Shown here in pieces: positions 8,510-17,474 of a DNA stretch of 64,000 bases. The notes below the pieces were generated by a model. It had not been told where the DNA came from. It ran no database searches and saw only the letters and a program-made list of their open reading frames with translations. How positions within the stretch are numbered: position 1 is the stretch's first letter; every line of letters begins with the position of its first letter. The position numbers were made by a program, and so were the translations under genes. The DNA comes from an uncultured Monoglobus sp. (lineage in GTDB: Bacteria; Bacillota; Clostridia; Monoglobales; Monoglobaceae), in contig CANQKC010000012.1 of the NCBI GenBank assembly GCA_947624305.1, positions 1-64,000 of the forward strand, in the 5' to 3' direction.

Positions 8510-11500
8510 GCTGTTTTTCCTTCTTCATCGTACAGATACTCGTTGAGTTCCAGCACGATGCTTTCTAATTTATTTCCAAAGACCTTATTGATTTTGTTAA
8601 ATCCGCCCTGTGCTTTAAAGCGCCCGTCCTCATCAAAAACGGAGATATTCAAGACGGATTCTTCCATTAAATATTTTTCCATTCTGTTGATCCAGTTCAA
8701 TTCCTGCTTGGAAAATCTATGAGCCTTTTTCAATTTATTCACGGCTTGTTTTATCCGCGCTTCGTGGGAAACGAGCGCAGAGCCGATAGCGTAGCGGCGA
8801 ATCAGGCTTATAATATCCGCGGCAATATCTTCATTGGTCATCTGGGAAATCGCAGTATTAAGCTGCCTGGTCGTAAAACCTTCCCGATCCAGCGTCAGTA
8901 ACAATGATTTAAGGCCTTCTCTGGTCAGTTCCTTTGGGCGGGTACAAATAATATTCAAAGCGGCAATTTCATTGAGATTTGTTTTGATATAGGCCGCAAA
9001 GTCATCCAAATAATCTTCGGGCTTGCTCCCGGCGCCATAGCCCCTATTGTGTTCTAACAGCTCATCTTCCGCGTCGGATATTACCACAGGATTATTGCCG
9101 TTTGCTTTTGTCTCCTGCAGCATTTTAAACATGTCCGTATATGCCAGAAGGCGGTTTCGGGCATCATCCGGTTTGCGCTTGCGAATGTCAGCGATAAATT
9201 GTGTGGGGTCTTGCCCTCCGGTCATACTGATAAAGTGTTGCATGGTCTTACCGTCCATGCCGCGCTTTTTCCGCTGCAGTTTGGCAATGATCTGATTTAT
9301 CTGGTACTGTACCTGTTTTTCATCTTCAAGCACTTCCAATCCGTCTAATAGCTGTGTAAACGTCGCAGACGGGTTTGCAACAACAGGCTTCATTGTATTG
9401 ACAGCCTCAAGTGAATCATACACGCCGACAGGATCATAAATTTCAAAGTGTGTTTTGTGAATTTCAGGGCATAATCTGGTGGCTCGTCCCAGCATCTGTT
9501 CAAACAGAATACGGGATTTCACACGGCGCATGAACACAAGCGTTGTGATTTCCGGAACATCAATTCCAGTAGTCAGCAGATCAACCGTAACGGCAATGCT
9601 TGGGAAACGCTCATTTTTAAAACGTTTTATCGCTTCCTGTACCTTTTTCTTATTTCCGCCGCCAACGCTTCCGGTGATTTTCATAATCGCATCATTGTCA
9701 ACACCCGTTTGAGAATAAATATCCTTCAGTATTTTGACAATCATATCGGCATGCTGATCATCCACCGCATAGATAAGCGTCTTCCCTTGTTCTTCCGGAC
9801 ATTCGGGATCAATATCACGGGCAATTTCGGCAAGGACCGTCTTGTTAAAGTTTTCCGTGATAACCTGTCGGTTGAAAGTGTCAATATCAAAATCCAATTC
9901 ATCCGAAAGAAGCTCACTGTTGGTGATCTCCCCTGTAACCGGGTCATAGACGGTAACGGTATCGCCCGCTTTATAATGAATGCCGTATTCTCCCAATTTT
10001 GTGGTTAATTCATGCGGTGCATCGTGGTCCACCAAATATCCTTCTATGACCGCTTCCCGATAGGTATATTTGAACACCGGTTGACCAAAAATTTCCGTGG
10101 TTTGCAGCGCAGGCGTTGCAGTGAGCGCAATCTTAACAGCCTCGAAGTATTCAACGACACTGCGATATTTACTTTGGTAGTCGGTTTGATCTCGATATAA
10201 AAGCTCGTCCTCGCCCATTTCCTTGTCCAATATGTAGCCTCTGTGGGCCTCGTCAATAATCACAAGGTCATAGTCGGAAACGGCGGGCATTGTGTCTTCG
10301 GCATTGTAAAGAATACGCTTTACCATACTTTGAACCGTTGCAACCTGAATGCGGGTTTCACGGTCAATCGTTTTGTCATCAAGCCCTTTGATATTATAAA
10401 TATCATCAAGGGTCATTAGATCTTCCAGTTTGACTTCCTTGAAAACATCTTCCGCCTGCTCTCCCAATGCGTTACGATCTACAAGAAACAGTATGCGGCG
10501 AAAGCGTTCTGTTTTCAGAAAACGATAAATTAAACCTAAGACTGTTCTCGTTTTGCCTGTACCGGTAGCCATTGCCAGAAGAATATTCTGCTGTCCGTTG
10601 ATAACCGCATTTTCAGCTGCTTGAATTGCTTTCATCTGATACTCACGCAGATTCAGGCCGTCTTTATCCCTCAGAAGGTCATACGGCATATTCTGTAAAG
10701 CTTGATTTTGTGATTGAATATCTTTTTCCAGCAGTTCCATAATACCCATGGGACTTATCCAGCCTTTTAATGCCCTTGGCGCATTATCGGGCCGCCTCAG
10801 ATCCAGGAACCAAACGCCGCTTTTCGTGTCATATTGTTCTAAATAAGGCCTTCCGTTGGTGGCAAAGGTGAACGGAACTTTATAGCTTCCCCATGTATCG
10901 ATTTGATACTGTGCGTCTTTCTCACGGATATTTCCGGAGTACTCCTTGCACTGGTAGTCAATAACAGACGGAATATCTTTATGGATCGCCTTGGCCTCTA
11001 TTGTGGCAACCATCCGTTTATCAACAAACAAAGCATAATCCGCATAGCCTTTGTTGCCGACTGTGGAATCAGTAGGCCATTCGGCAATTGCGATATTACG
11101 CCCTTTTTCGGGACGGGTTCCCTTAGAATAACGCAGATTTTGTGTATCGGCCTCCCAGCCGACTTTGCGGAGCTGTTCATCAATAAGGTATCGGGTTTCC
11201 GCCTCTGTGCGAATTCTTTGTTTTGCAGCTTTTCTCGCCTGTTTCTTTCGGGTTTCCTTCGCGACTTCGGGAGAAACAGCGGCGGCAGCATTAGCATCCC
11301 GGACCAGCTTGTCCTCTCGTTCTTGTTCGGCCTGCTTATCCGCCTCAACGGGTGCGAAATCGTCACAAGGCATCACAAAAGGCTTGTTTTGGTAATTCCA
11401 GTCTCCGTAAGTTTGCATAAACCATTCGCATAGGCTGTATGCCATTTGGAGCAGTGTTTCACTTTTTTCCACAGAAACATAGTTTTCATGCACCGCCTTA

Positions 11501-11772
11501 TTGCGAAATTTTCGGAGAGCATGAAGAATATCCGATATATCACGATCAATCAAGCCCTCCCGCAGAAGCGTGTCGATCCGCGTAACGGCAGTATTGTCAA
11601 AAGGAAATTCCAACCGATCATATGTAAAAATCAGATTTACGATTGTCTCGCCAATCATACCCAATTTCATAAGACAGGAATTAGAGTCAGAATAGCAATA
11701 TTTTTCTGCCAATTCGCCAAAATTAGCCAATACAGGAAAATGACTATTCAAAAACTCAAAATTCGATTTCAT
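8506..11772 (-). CDS. hsdR: Type I restriction endonuclease subunit R
   Basis: DUF4145-like N-terminus; nuclease region TIEAKA; helicase motifs ATGTGKTRT, DEAH, TATPAL; QMLGRATRL. Confidence 0.95.
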   Translation of the reverse strand: MKSNFEFLNSHFPVLANFGELAEKYCYSDSNSCLMKLGMIGETIVNLIFTYDRLEFPFDNTAVTRIDTLLREGLIDRDISDILHALRKFRNKAVHENYVSVEKSETLLQMAYSLCEWFMQTYGDWNYQNKPFVMPCDDFAPVEADKQAEQEREDKLVRDANAAAAVSPEVAKETRKKQARKAAKQRIRTEAETRYLIDEQLRKVGWEADTQNLRYSKGTRPEKGRNIAIAEWPTDSTVGNKGYADYALFVDKRMVATIEAKAIHKDIPSVIDYQCKEYSGNIREKDAQYQIDTWGSYKVPFTFATNGRPYLEQYDTKSGVWFLDLRRPDNAPRALKGWISPMGIMELLEKDIQSQNQALQNMPYDLLRDKDGLNLREYQMKAIQAAENAVINGQQNILLAMATGTGKTRTVLGLIYRFLKTERFRRILFLVDRNALGEQAEDVFKEVKLEDLMTLDDIYNIKGLDDKTIDRETRIQVATVQSMVKRILYNAEDTMPAVSDYDLVIIDEAHRGYILDKEMGEDELLYRDQTDYQSKYRSVVEYFEAVKIALTATPALQTTEIFGQPVFKYTYREAVIEGYLVDHDAPHELTTKLGEYGIHYKAGDTVTVYDPVTGEITNSELLSDELDFDIDTFNRQVITENFNKTVLAEIARDIDPECPEEQGKTLIYAVDDQHADMIVKILKDIYSQTGVDNDAIMKITGSVGGGNKKKVQEAIKRFKNERFPSIAVTVDLLTTGIDVPEITTLVFMRRVKSRILFEQMLGRATRLCPEIHKTHFEIYDPVGVYDSLEAVNTMKPVVANPSATFTQLLDGLEVLEDEKQVQYQINQIIAKLQRKKRGMDGKTMQHFISMTGGQDPTQFIADIRKRKPDDARNRLLAYTDMFKMLQETKANGNNPVVISDAEDELLEHNRGYGAGSKPEDYLDDFAAYIKTNLNEIAALNIICTRPKELTREGLKSLLLTLDREGFTTRQLNTAISQMTNEDIAADIISLIRRYAIGSALVSHEARIKQAVNKLKKAHRFSKQELNWINRMEKYLMEESVLNISVFDEDGRFKAQGGFNKINKVFGNKLESIVLELNEYLYDEEGKTA

Positions 11773-11885
11773 TCCAATCCCTCCTTAAAATGGGCTGTGT
11801 GAAAAAATTTGTAAAATCAAATCTTCTATAATAAATTTCATAATACAGACCGAAATGTCGATTTTTGACTTTTCCGTCTAAATTT

Positions 11886-11914
11886 AATATAACACTGATT
11901 TTTTGATATGTCAA
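11886..11914 (-). promoter_or_regulatory. Putative sigma-A promoter for the hsdRMS operon
   Basis: Minus strand TTGACA-17 nt-TATATT about 115 bp upstream of the hsdR start; the -35 overlaps the palindrome ATGTCTTGACAT. Confidence 0.6.
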
Positions 11915-12197
11915 GACATGTATATATTTCGCTCATCTTAAACTAATATGTCGAAAAATTTTTGATGTCAGTGCAACGATGTGACAGGGCCATCTGTGCA
12001 TGGTTCTGCTTTTCGGTTTCAATATAATTTATCTCATCATACGGGATAGAAATAAATGTTTTATTGGTATGCAAAACAAAGCATTAAGTTTTTTGCAACG
12101 CTCAGCAGTGATCTGTCACATATAAAAATCGATATATTCATGTTTGACAACACCCCATATACTTATAAGGAGACATGCTTTTACAAAATCAATAAAA

Positions 12198-12223
12198 AAA
12201 AGAACGCTGTCAAGCGTCCTTTG
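12198..12223 (-). terminator. Putative rho-independent terminator downstream of the kinase operon
   Basis: Minus strand GGACGC-TTGACA-GCGTTC followed by TTTTTTTT. Confidence 0.55.
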
Positions 12224-12242
12224 GCCGAAGTAAAAAAATTTT

Positions 12243-13526
12243 TTATATGAGTATGTCACAGCAAAAATATCCGTTTTCCTCAAAAAAATTTATTATTCCT
12301 TTATGCTCGTTTACAACTCTTTGTATGTTTTTGATCCCAAATCCGTGGTACATTTTATTCTTTTTTGTTGTCTTTAGATCGTTATTGTTTTTCAATACCG
12401 ATCTGTCTATCGAGTTTATCATAAAAATTGAAAGATATTCGCCCTGGGTCTGCACATCAAGTTCGATAGTTTTTTTGCTTGAATTTTTTGCCGCCTCGAT
12501 CGCGTTGTCAAATAAATTTCCGAACAGCACCGCAATCTCGTCATGCTTTAATACCGAAAGCGAATTATTCATAACGCGAATCTGCAGATCTATACCCAAA
12601 CGCTCACACACGGCTGTTTTCGAGTTCGCTATCGCGTCAAAATAATCGTTGTCGGTTTTGACCGAGTTTTTCAACTCGCCGATCTGGTTTTCCATTACGG
12701 AATTAATATACTCGCGCGCTTTTTCGTTGTCATCAATAAGGCTCGATACGGTTGTGAAATGATTTATCAAGTCGTGGCGCATGGCGCATGTGTTTGAATA
12801 CATTTCTTCGATTTCTCGCGCGCGGCGCCTGTCATATTCATATCTTTGCTGAAGAACGGCATACTCGGCCTCAACGCTCACAACATCGCTGATCTTGATG
12901 TAAGCGTAGTAAATTGAGATGCATGCAATCATTATGCAGGTCGAAACCAACAACAATTCAAAGCTTAAACCGCTGTTTTCAATGAAAATGTCTGCAAACC
13001 CTATCATCGAAAGTTCAACGGCGACAGGCATTATTATCAAAGCGGCGATGCTTCGCTTTTTTAAATTACTCTTCGGTTTGAAACGCAAAAGCAGCGCGCA
13101 CGCCGTGATCAACAGAATTTGAACAGTAACGGTGAGCAAAACCCGCTCGCTGGTGAGCGTGAACATATTATAAAGGCGGTCCTGACTGTCTGGCAGCAAT
13201 ATACTGAAACAAAGTATCGTGAACAATCCCAAAAAATACACAATGCAGTTTATGAAGGCCGACATAAAAAGCTTATTAAAAACATCGCCCTTTAAAAATA
13301 TATGCGAATACAAAAAGTAAAGCAATATGAAAATCAGGCCTAAAACTCCTTCATAAATATATATCGTATTAAAATATGTGATACACGCAACGTTCACAAC
13401 AACGCCCGCAATATAACCGAGATACTTTTGGGGCGCTGAAAATCTGCATCCGAAGTACAGCGTTAAAAACATAAGAACAATTGATTCTTGTATAATATTT
13501 ATAATAAATTCAAATAAGTTTACCAT
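12243..13526 (-). CDS. GHKL-domain sensor histidine kinase (AgrC/ComD-like)
   Basis: Multi-TM N-terminus; MRHDLINHF phospho-His box; NLFDNAIEAA N-box; GFGIKNI G-box. Confidence 0.85.
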   Translation of the reverse strand: MVNLFEFIINIIQESIVLMFLTLYFGCRFSAPQKYLGYIAGVVVNVACITYFNTIYIYEGVLGLIFILLYFLYSHIFLKGDVFNKLFMSAFINCIVYFLGLFTILCFSILLPDSQDRLYNMFTLTSERVLLTVTVQILLITACALLLRFKPKSNLKKRSIAALIIMPVAVELSMIGFADIFIENSGLSFELLLVSTCIMIACISIYYAYIKISDVVSVEAEYAVLQQRYEYDRRRAREIEEMYSNTCAMRHDLINHFTTVSSLIDDNEKAREYINSVMENQIGELKNSVKTDNDYFDAIANSKTAVCERLGIDLQIRVMNNSLSVLKHDEIAVLFGNLFDNAIEAAKNSSKKTIELDVQTQGEYLSIFMINSIDRSVLKNNNDLKTTKKNKMYHGFGIKNIQRVVNEHKGIINFFEENGYFCCDILI

Positions 13527-14251
13527 CGCGTATCCCTCATAAATTTTCCGTATAATTCGCGCGCTTCTTTTAATTTTTTCGCGCTGCGCGTCACGGTTAT
13601 TTTATTCTCGTTTTTCAAAACGATATACTTGCTGCTAAAGCGTTTAATATATCTGCAGTTCACAATATAACTTCGCTGAACGTATATAAACCCGTACGAA
13701 TTCAGGCGGTCATAAGCATACTTTATCGAGCACCTGAATTTCATCACAGCATTATTTTCATTATCATAAGCCGTCAAATAATGACCGCCGCTTTTTAAAT
13801 AAGCGACGTCTTTAACGCTCACCGAAACAATAGGATTAAGGTCAAGGCAGACTGTGCTGCCGCTTATTTTCCTGTAACGTATCTTTTTGATTAATTTATC
13901 AAGAACATTGTCCAGCTTTTCAAGATTTTTCTTGCTGATGAACCAAAAGGGCTGGTAATCATACGCTTGATACGCCAATTCCTCGTGCGCCGTAATAAAA
14001 ACCGTCGCGATATCGGATTGAAATTTTTTGATCGCCTCTATCGCGTCAAAGCCGTTGATTTCGGGCATATCAATATCCATCAAAATTATATCCGTGAGAT
14101 TGTTTCGACAATATCGGATCAAATCATCGGCATTGTCAAATGCAGCAATTTCAAAATCCTTTTCGTATTTTGGCACAATGTCTGCGACAGTCCCTTTAAG
14201 AAAAAGCAAAGCGTCTTTTTCATCGTCACACACGGCTATCCGAAGCTTCAT
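13520..14251 (-). CDS. LytTR-family response regulator (AgrA/ComE-like)
   Basis: MKLRIAVCDDEKDAL receiver with LMDIDMPEINGFDAI; C-terminal LytTR domain (YLKSGGHYLTAY...FIYVQRSYIVNCRYIKRF). Confidence 0.9.
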   Translation of the reverse strand: MKLRIAVCDDEKDALLFLKGTVADIVPKYEKDFEIAAFDNADDLIRYCRNNLTDIILMDIDMPEINGFDAIEAIKKFQSDIATVFITAHEELAYQAYDYQPFWFISKKNLEKLDNVLDKLIKKIRYRKISGSTVCLDLNPIVSVSVKDVAYLKSGGHYLTAYDNENNAVMKFRCSIKYAYDRLNSYGFIYVQRSYIVNCRYIKRFSSKYIVLKNENKITVTRSAKKLKEARELYGKFMRDTRW

Positions 14252-14306
14252 GCTGCCACCCCTTCTATTCATTTTACATTCTTTATGTCAAAACGAAAAA
14301 TTTAAT

Positions 14307-15599
14307 CTACATTAAATCCATTATTATAAAAAACAACTCATATTCATTATCGGACCGCGCAGCTTTTGATATACTTTTATAATTATCGAGCGCTTTCATT
14401 ATGTTATCTGTGCCGATACCGTGATTTTTCTCATCTTTTTTTGTTGTGGCTTTTGCTTGACCGGTTTCGCTTGCGCACGAATTTATAATTTTGCATATTA
14501 ATTTGTCTCTGTCATATTGTATGTAAACATTAATATATCTGTCTTCTTTTACCTTATCACAGGCCTCGATCGCGTTATCCAAGGCATTTCCGAATATAAT
14601 ACACTCATCCTCGTGCGACATCGGCAAATCTTTCGGAATACATATTTTCGTATTAAATTTTATATTCTTTTCTTCCGCCACAGTTTTCTTTAGAGTCAAT
14701 ATCGCGTCAAGAACCGTGTTCCCCGTGTCAATATAGGCGTCGCTTTTTGAAATGTTGTTAAAAAGCTTTTCGATATATTCAAGGCAGTTTTCACGCTCAT
14801 CCTTTTCAATATACGCCTTTATTGCGTATAAGTGGTTTTCGAGGTCGTGCCGTATCTTCTTTACCTGTCCTTGCGTCATCATAATATTGTCATAATGCTT
14901 TAGCTGCTCTTTAAGCTGGACTTCAAGCATATTGTTTTTTGTTATTATATAGCTTTGTTTTGCCAGATGCTCGTATAAGTACAAAGCAAATACCGTGCTG
15001 AACAGGAGCCCGAATGAACAAATTATCGCAAGATTATTCATAGCAGTGTCTTTTAGCTCATACGACATTTTAAAAAGCAAAAATACAGCGACTATCGAAT
15101 TGGCAAACAGACAAAGGAACAGCGGCCAATAGGAAGTTCCCATATTAAATTCGTGCCCTTTTAGTTTGACCCTTAATATCGTAAACCCGGCCAACGCGGC
15201 CAATTTTGAAACCATTATTCCCAAAACGCGGTATTCCGGTATCTGAACCGCCTCTTCTGCCGTTATATTAAAAATCAATGTAATAAAAAACATTACAATT
15301 ATTTCAATTACGCCGATAAAAAGAATACTGGTAACGGACGCGATAAGTTTCAGCGCCGCGGACCCTTTATACATAAAAGATATGATAAACACCGAAAGCG
15401 CCATTGCGAACGCATTAAGCAAATTAAAACTAAACACGGCATTGCTTATCAGCAGTAAACCCGATAAAATTCCGACGCCTATGATATATACCCATCTTGG
15501 AAAAATACTTCGTTCCTCAAATAAGGTTTCCAAAAAGATAAATATCATAAAAGCCTCAAATATTACGGTTAATATATCGGCAAAATAATAAATGTTCAT
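14307..15599 (-). CDS. Second GHKL-domain sensor histidine kinase
   Basis: Multi-TM N-terminus; KKIRHDLENHLYAI; NALDNAIEAC; GIGTDNI. Confidence 0.85.
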   Translation of the reverse strand: MNIYYFADILTVIFEAFMIFIFLETLFEERSIFPRWVYIIGVGILSGLLLISNAVFSFNLLNAFAMALSVFIISFMYKGSAALKLIASVTSILFIGVIEIIVMFFITLIFNITAEEAVQIPEYRVLGIMVSKLAALAGFTILRVKLKGHEFNMGTSYWPLFLCLFANSIVAVFLLFKMSYELKDTAMNNLAIICSFGLLFSTVFALYLYEHLAKQSYIITKNNMLEVQLKEQLKHYDNIMMTQGQVKKIRHDLENHLYAIKAYIEKDERENCLEYIEKLFNNISKSDAYIDTGNTVLDAILTLKKTVAEEKNIKFNTKICIPKDLPMSHEDECIIFGNALDNAIEACDKVKEDRYINVYIQYDRDKLICKIINSCASETGQAKATTKKDEKNHGIGTDNIMKALDNYKSISKAARSDNEYELFFIIMDLM

Positions 15600-15693
15600 A
15601 CATAAAATTCCTTTTCGGTAAAATGTGTATTTTTATACAAATGACCTCGGCCCGACTTCTCTGTTTTATTTGTCGAAATACAGTATTTATAAT

Positions 15694-15722
15694 ATTATAT
15701 CACTGCTCCCCTCCTTTTTCAA
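15694..15722 (-). promoter_or_regulatory. Putative promoter of the kinase-regulator-kinase operon
   Basis: Minus strand TTGAAA-17 nt-TATAAT upstream of the 15599 start. Confidence 0.55.
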
Positions 15723-15787
15723 CTCCCTATATTGAACGTTTATGAAATAAATCCCGTCCGATAAGACGGCCCTCAATGGCAAGAAAA

Positions 15788-15828
15788 CGAAAAAATGTTC
15801 TCACAGGCATAAGTCCTATAAGAACATT
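15788..15828 (-). terminator. Terminator of tRNA-Leu
   Basis: Minus strand AATGTTCT...AGAACATT stem followed by a T-run. Confidence 0.6.
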
Positions 15829-15833
15829 CAAAA

Positions 15834-15917
15834 TGGTGCGGGCGACAGGACTTGAACCTGCACGGGAAGCCCACCAGATCCTAAGTCTGGCGCGTCTGCC
15901 AGTTCCGCCACGCCCGC
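15834..15917 (-). tRNA. tRNA-Leu (anticodon TAG)
   Basis: GCGGGCGTGGCGGAACTGGCAGACGCGCCAGACTTAGGATCTGG...GGTTCAAGTCCTGTCGCCCGCACCA; class II tRNA with long variable arm and encoded CCA. Confidence 0.95.
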
Positions 15918-16071
15918 GAGACTTTGGTATTATATCAGATAATATTTTGTTTGTCAACTGATTTATTGCCAAAACTGCTTCAAATTTCTGTACCATATAA
16001 CAAAAAATTGTGTTGAGTAAGCTCCGAAACAGTGTTAAAATAATTATATAATAAATTTTACGGAGCGCGTT

Positions 16072-17439
16072 ATGATTTATATTAACTTTGACAAGAGCAG
16101 CAGCGAGCCGCTTTATGTTCAGACATTCACTCAGCTCGCTCACAAAATCAATCACGGCGAGATCGAACCCGGATCAAAGCTTCCGTCGCAGAGACAGATG
16201 GCGAAAGATCTCGGCATTTCGGTCAACACGATAACCAACGCGTATAACATGCTCGCAATGTACGGATATGTTATCCCGTCCGAACGTTCGGGGTATTTCG
16301 TCAAGGAGATGGAAAAGGCCGACGATGAGCCCGACCGCCTCTGGAGGAGCAATGCGCCGTATGTTTACAACTTCAGCCGGAACGGTGTTGACCTCAGCAT
16401 CTCTTCGGCTTTTCGCCGCGCTCATAAACAGGCCGCGCGCTTTGACGAGGATGCCTTTTCGTATCCGGATTATATCGGGAGCTATGATCTGCGAAAACAA
16501 ATTTCATCCATGCTTAACAAAACTCAGGGTATTCAGGCAAGCCCTGTACAGATAATAATCGGAACGGACATCACCCGCCTTATGGACGCGCTGCTGCGCG
16601 TTATCGGCTCGGATCTGACCATTGGCCTTGAAAATCCCGCGTACAATAAAATCGCCCAATTTGTCAACCTCGGCGCGCAAAAGGTCAAATATTTAAACAT
16701 TCCCGAAACCGGGATCAACGCGGACGTTCTCAAAAACTTTGACGTGGATATTATGTTCCTCATGCCTTTTCACCACTATCCGCTGTATTACAAAATGTCC
16801 GCGGAGCAAAAGAAAGACGTTTTAAAATGGGCGGGAGCCGATCGCTATATAATCGAATACGGCTATGACATGGACTTTGTGTACTCCAATCCCTCGGAGC
16901 CGCTTTACTCGATGACCGAGAACAAAAACGTCATATTCGCGGGCGACTTCACAAGAAGCGTTTCGCCCTCGGTCTCCGCGGCGTACATGGTGCTTCCGGA
17001 GCATATGCTCACCAAATGGCAAAAGGTTTTCTACACATATCATTCCGACGTCAGCGCCCAGACGCAAAATTTCATCACCGAAATAATCCGCGACGGCAGC
17101 CTTTATTCAAACATAAACAGGCTAAAAAGAATATACGGCCGGAAGCGTAAACTGATGATAAACACGATCAAAAGCCACAGCTTCGGCGATCATATCGAGG
17201 TTCTGAACGCGGAATGCGGCACAACGCTGTTGATCAGGCCGGACGTTGACGCGGACGAGGAATTTCTTATCGACATCGCGCACGAAAACGGCGTCAAGCT
17301 CTCGTTCATCAAAAACGCGCTTGAAAGGCCGAACCCGATCATTTCAAAGCGGCTGTTCATTCTCGGCTTCGGCGAGCTCAGAGACGATGAGATCATAATG
17401 GGTATGAACCGCCTGCTGGACATATGGAAATCCATTTAA
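16072..17439 (+). CDS. GntR/MocR family regulator: N-terminal wHTH plus aminotransferase-like domain
   Basis: LYVQTFTQLAHKINHGEIEPGSKLPSQRQMAKDLGISVNTITNAYN wHTH followed by a fold-I aminotransferase-like domain; PLP lysine position is Arg (GDFTRSVSPSV). Confidence 0.88.
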   Translation: MIYINFDKSSSEPLYVQTFTQLAHKINHGEIEPGSKLPSQRQMAKDLGISVNTITNAYNMLAMYGYVIPSERSGYFVKEMEKADDEPDRLWRSNAPYVYNFSRNGVDLSISSAFRRAHKQAARFDEDAFSYPDYIGSYDLRKQISSMLNKTQGIQASPVQIIIGTDITRLMDALLRVIGSDLTIGLENPAYNKIAQFVNLGAQKVKYLNIPETGINADVLKNFDVDIMFLMPFHHYPLYYKMSAEQKKDVLKWAGADRYIIEYGYDMDFVYSNPSEPLYSMTENKNVIFAGDFTRSVSPSVSAAYMVLPEHMLTKWQKVFYTYHSDVSAQTQNFITEIIRDGSLYSNINRLKRIYGRKRKLMINTIKSHSFGDHIEVLNAECGTTLLIRPDVDADEEFLIDIAHENGVKLSFIKNALERPNPIISKRLFILGFGELRDDEIIMGMNRLLDIWKSI

Positions 17440-17442
17440 AAG

Positions 17443-17472
17443 CAAGCCCGCGGAGAACTATCCGCGGGCTTG
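17443..17472. terminator. Bidirectional terminator between the MocR-like gene and uvrC (convergent)
   Basis: CAAGCCCGCGGA-GAACTA-TCCGCGGGCTTG followed by TTTT. Confidence 0.85.
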
Positions 17473-17474
17473 TT

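Noticed and set aside
12056-12250. 64-aa + strand ORF near the kinase operon, considered as an AgrD-like signal peptide
   Set aside because: No AgrD/ComC-like pattern. It runs through the putative terminator of the opposite-strand operon and lacks a convincing RBS.
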